Of a stretch of DNA of 5,291 nucleotides, positions 4,824 through 5,291 are shown in pieces. The stretch is from Hyphomicrobiales bacterium. Its GTDB lineage: Bacteria; Pseudomonadota; Alphaproteobacteria; Rhizobiales; Beijerinckiaceae. Both the position numbers and the translations under genes were made by a program. The DNA lies in assembly GCA_028290595.1 (NCBI GenBank), contig JAQGJO010000239.1, positions 1 to 5,291 of the forward strand. Direction: 5' to 3'. Position 1 is the stretch's first letter, and each line of letters opens with the position of its first letter. The notes beneath the pieces were generated by a model. It saw nothing but the letters and a program-made list of their open reading frames with translations. It ran no database searches and was not told where the DNA came from.

Positions 4824-5291
4824 CTATTTCGGCGCCACGGACAGGGAAAAGCTCGTCGTCGTCTGCCGCCCTTCGGTATCCTTGAGATCGATGCGGATAC
4901 CATGTTCGCCGGGAGGCACCTCGGCATCGGGAATGTCGATGCCGCCGATATTGACATAGGGTTTGATCCGCGACGTGAGATCGACGTTCTGGATGCGCAG
5001 ATACGTCACCGTGAGCGAATCGGGATCGACTTTCGCTCCGTTGAGTGCGCGAAACTTCAGCTTGAAATGTAGCGGGGAACGCAATTTTCCATCTTCGAGG
5101 TCGAAAATCTCGATGCGGGGTCCGCGCGTGATGGCACGCGACGATGCAGGCGTGGCTGGAGGCAAGGCTGTAACCACGGCCTGAATCGCTGCAGGAGGCG
5201 GGAGACTTGCCTCCGTGGGCGTAATGAGGACGACTCCCGCGTGGACCGCGGCAGGGCTGACGAGGCAGATCATCGAAAGCAGAACTCTGCA
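4824..5291 (-). CDS. Exported Ig-like-fold protein, N-terminus cut by window edge
   Basis: The frame is open from the right edge to the TAG at 4826-4824; 155 residues are visible. An ATG at 5273 exists, but it has no Shine-Dalgarno and would leave an unusually short signal peptide without a basic start. Reading through from the edge gives CRVLLSMICLVSPAAVHA, a normal signal-peptide core with an A-x-A cleavage site, so the true start is probably just outside the window. A Pro/Ala-rich linker follows (about 30 residues). Then comes a roughly 95-residue beta-rich domain starting GPRIEIFDLEDGKLRSPLHF, with DPDSLTVTYLR, VDLTSRI, VPPGEHGIRIDLKDTEGR and a terminal FSLSVAPK. This order (opening strand, hydrophobic/acidic turn, PGEHxI, D-xxGR, last strand) is typical of bacterial Ig-like domains. 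It probably acts in the periplasm as a binding or adaptor module. It is the first visible gene of the caspase cluster, 13 bases ahead of the next gene. Confidence 0.8.
   Translation of the reverse strand, partial: CRVLLSMICLVSPAAVHAGVVLITPTEASLPPPAAIQAVVTALPPATPASSRAITRGPRIEIFDLEDGKLRSPLHFKLKFRALNGAKVDPDSLTVTYLRIQNVDLTSRIKPYVNIGGIDIPDAEVPPGEHGIRIDLKDTEGRQTTTSFSLSVAPK

Noticed and set aside
4811..4957. N-terminal extension of the small zinc-ribbon gene up to 4957
   Set aside because: It overlaps the upstream Ig-like gene and translates to Arg/Pro-rich sequence; the zinc ribbon begins right at the ATG at 4810.
1..5291. CRISPR array, rRNA, insertion sequence with terminal inverted repeats
   Set aside because: No regularly spaced repeats, no rRNA-like sequence and no transposase or paired terminal repeats were seen.

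Overview
The window looks like high-GC alphaproteobacterial DNA, most plausibly Bradyrhizobium or a near relative in the Hyphomicrobiales. This rests on codon use and on the protein types present (a secreted caspase-like protease with a long coiled coil and Cys-rich tail, zinc-ribbon membrane protein, DUF6538-type integrase). It is inferred from composition and family knowledge, not from a database search.

Left part (1-1062): the minus strand carries the N-terminal 304 residues of a tyrosine recombinase (phage/island integrase) that runs off the left edge. Its leader (913-1062) holds a good Shine-Dalgarno, a tandem 11-bp repeat overlapping a palindrome, and a strikingly AT-rich stretch with a plausible sigma-70 promoter. 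This is typical of the control and attachment region at the end of an integrated element. Positions 1063-1382 hold no intact gene. The plus strand has short protein-like stretches in shifting frames, suggesting a decayed gene next to the integration point.

Middle (1383-1962): one plus-strand gene encodes a small secreted protein of unknown function. It converges on the next operon, and a GC-rich hairpin sits exactly between the two stop codons.

Right part (1963-5291): four minus-strand genes lie in one co-directional cluster, read right to left. They are a secreted Ig-like-fold protein (5' end outside the window), a 59-aa zinc-ribbon protein, a 255-aa zinc-ribbon multi-pass membrane protein, and a 583-aa exported caspase-family protease. 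The two zinc-ribbon proteins have identical cysteine spacing. The caspase combines the His/Cys dyad with a short helical segment, a 100+ residue coiled coil, a peptidoglycan-binding-like domain and an eight-cysteine tail. A possible joint role, which is inference only, is a cell-envelope protease module in which the membrane zinc-ribbon protein and the small soluble zinc-ribbon protein sense or scaffold, while the Ig-like protein and the caspase act in the periplasm. A possible internal promoter overlaps the stop codon of the membrane-protein gene and could let the caspase be expressed separately.
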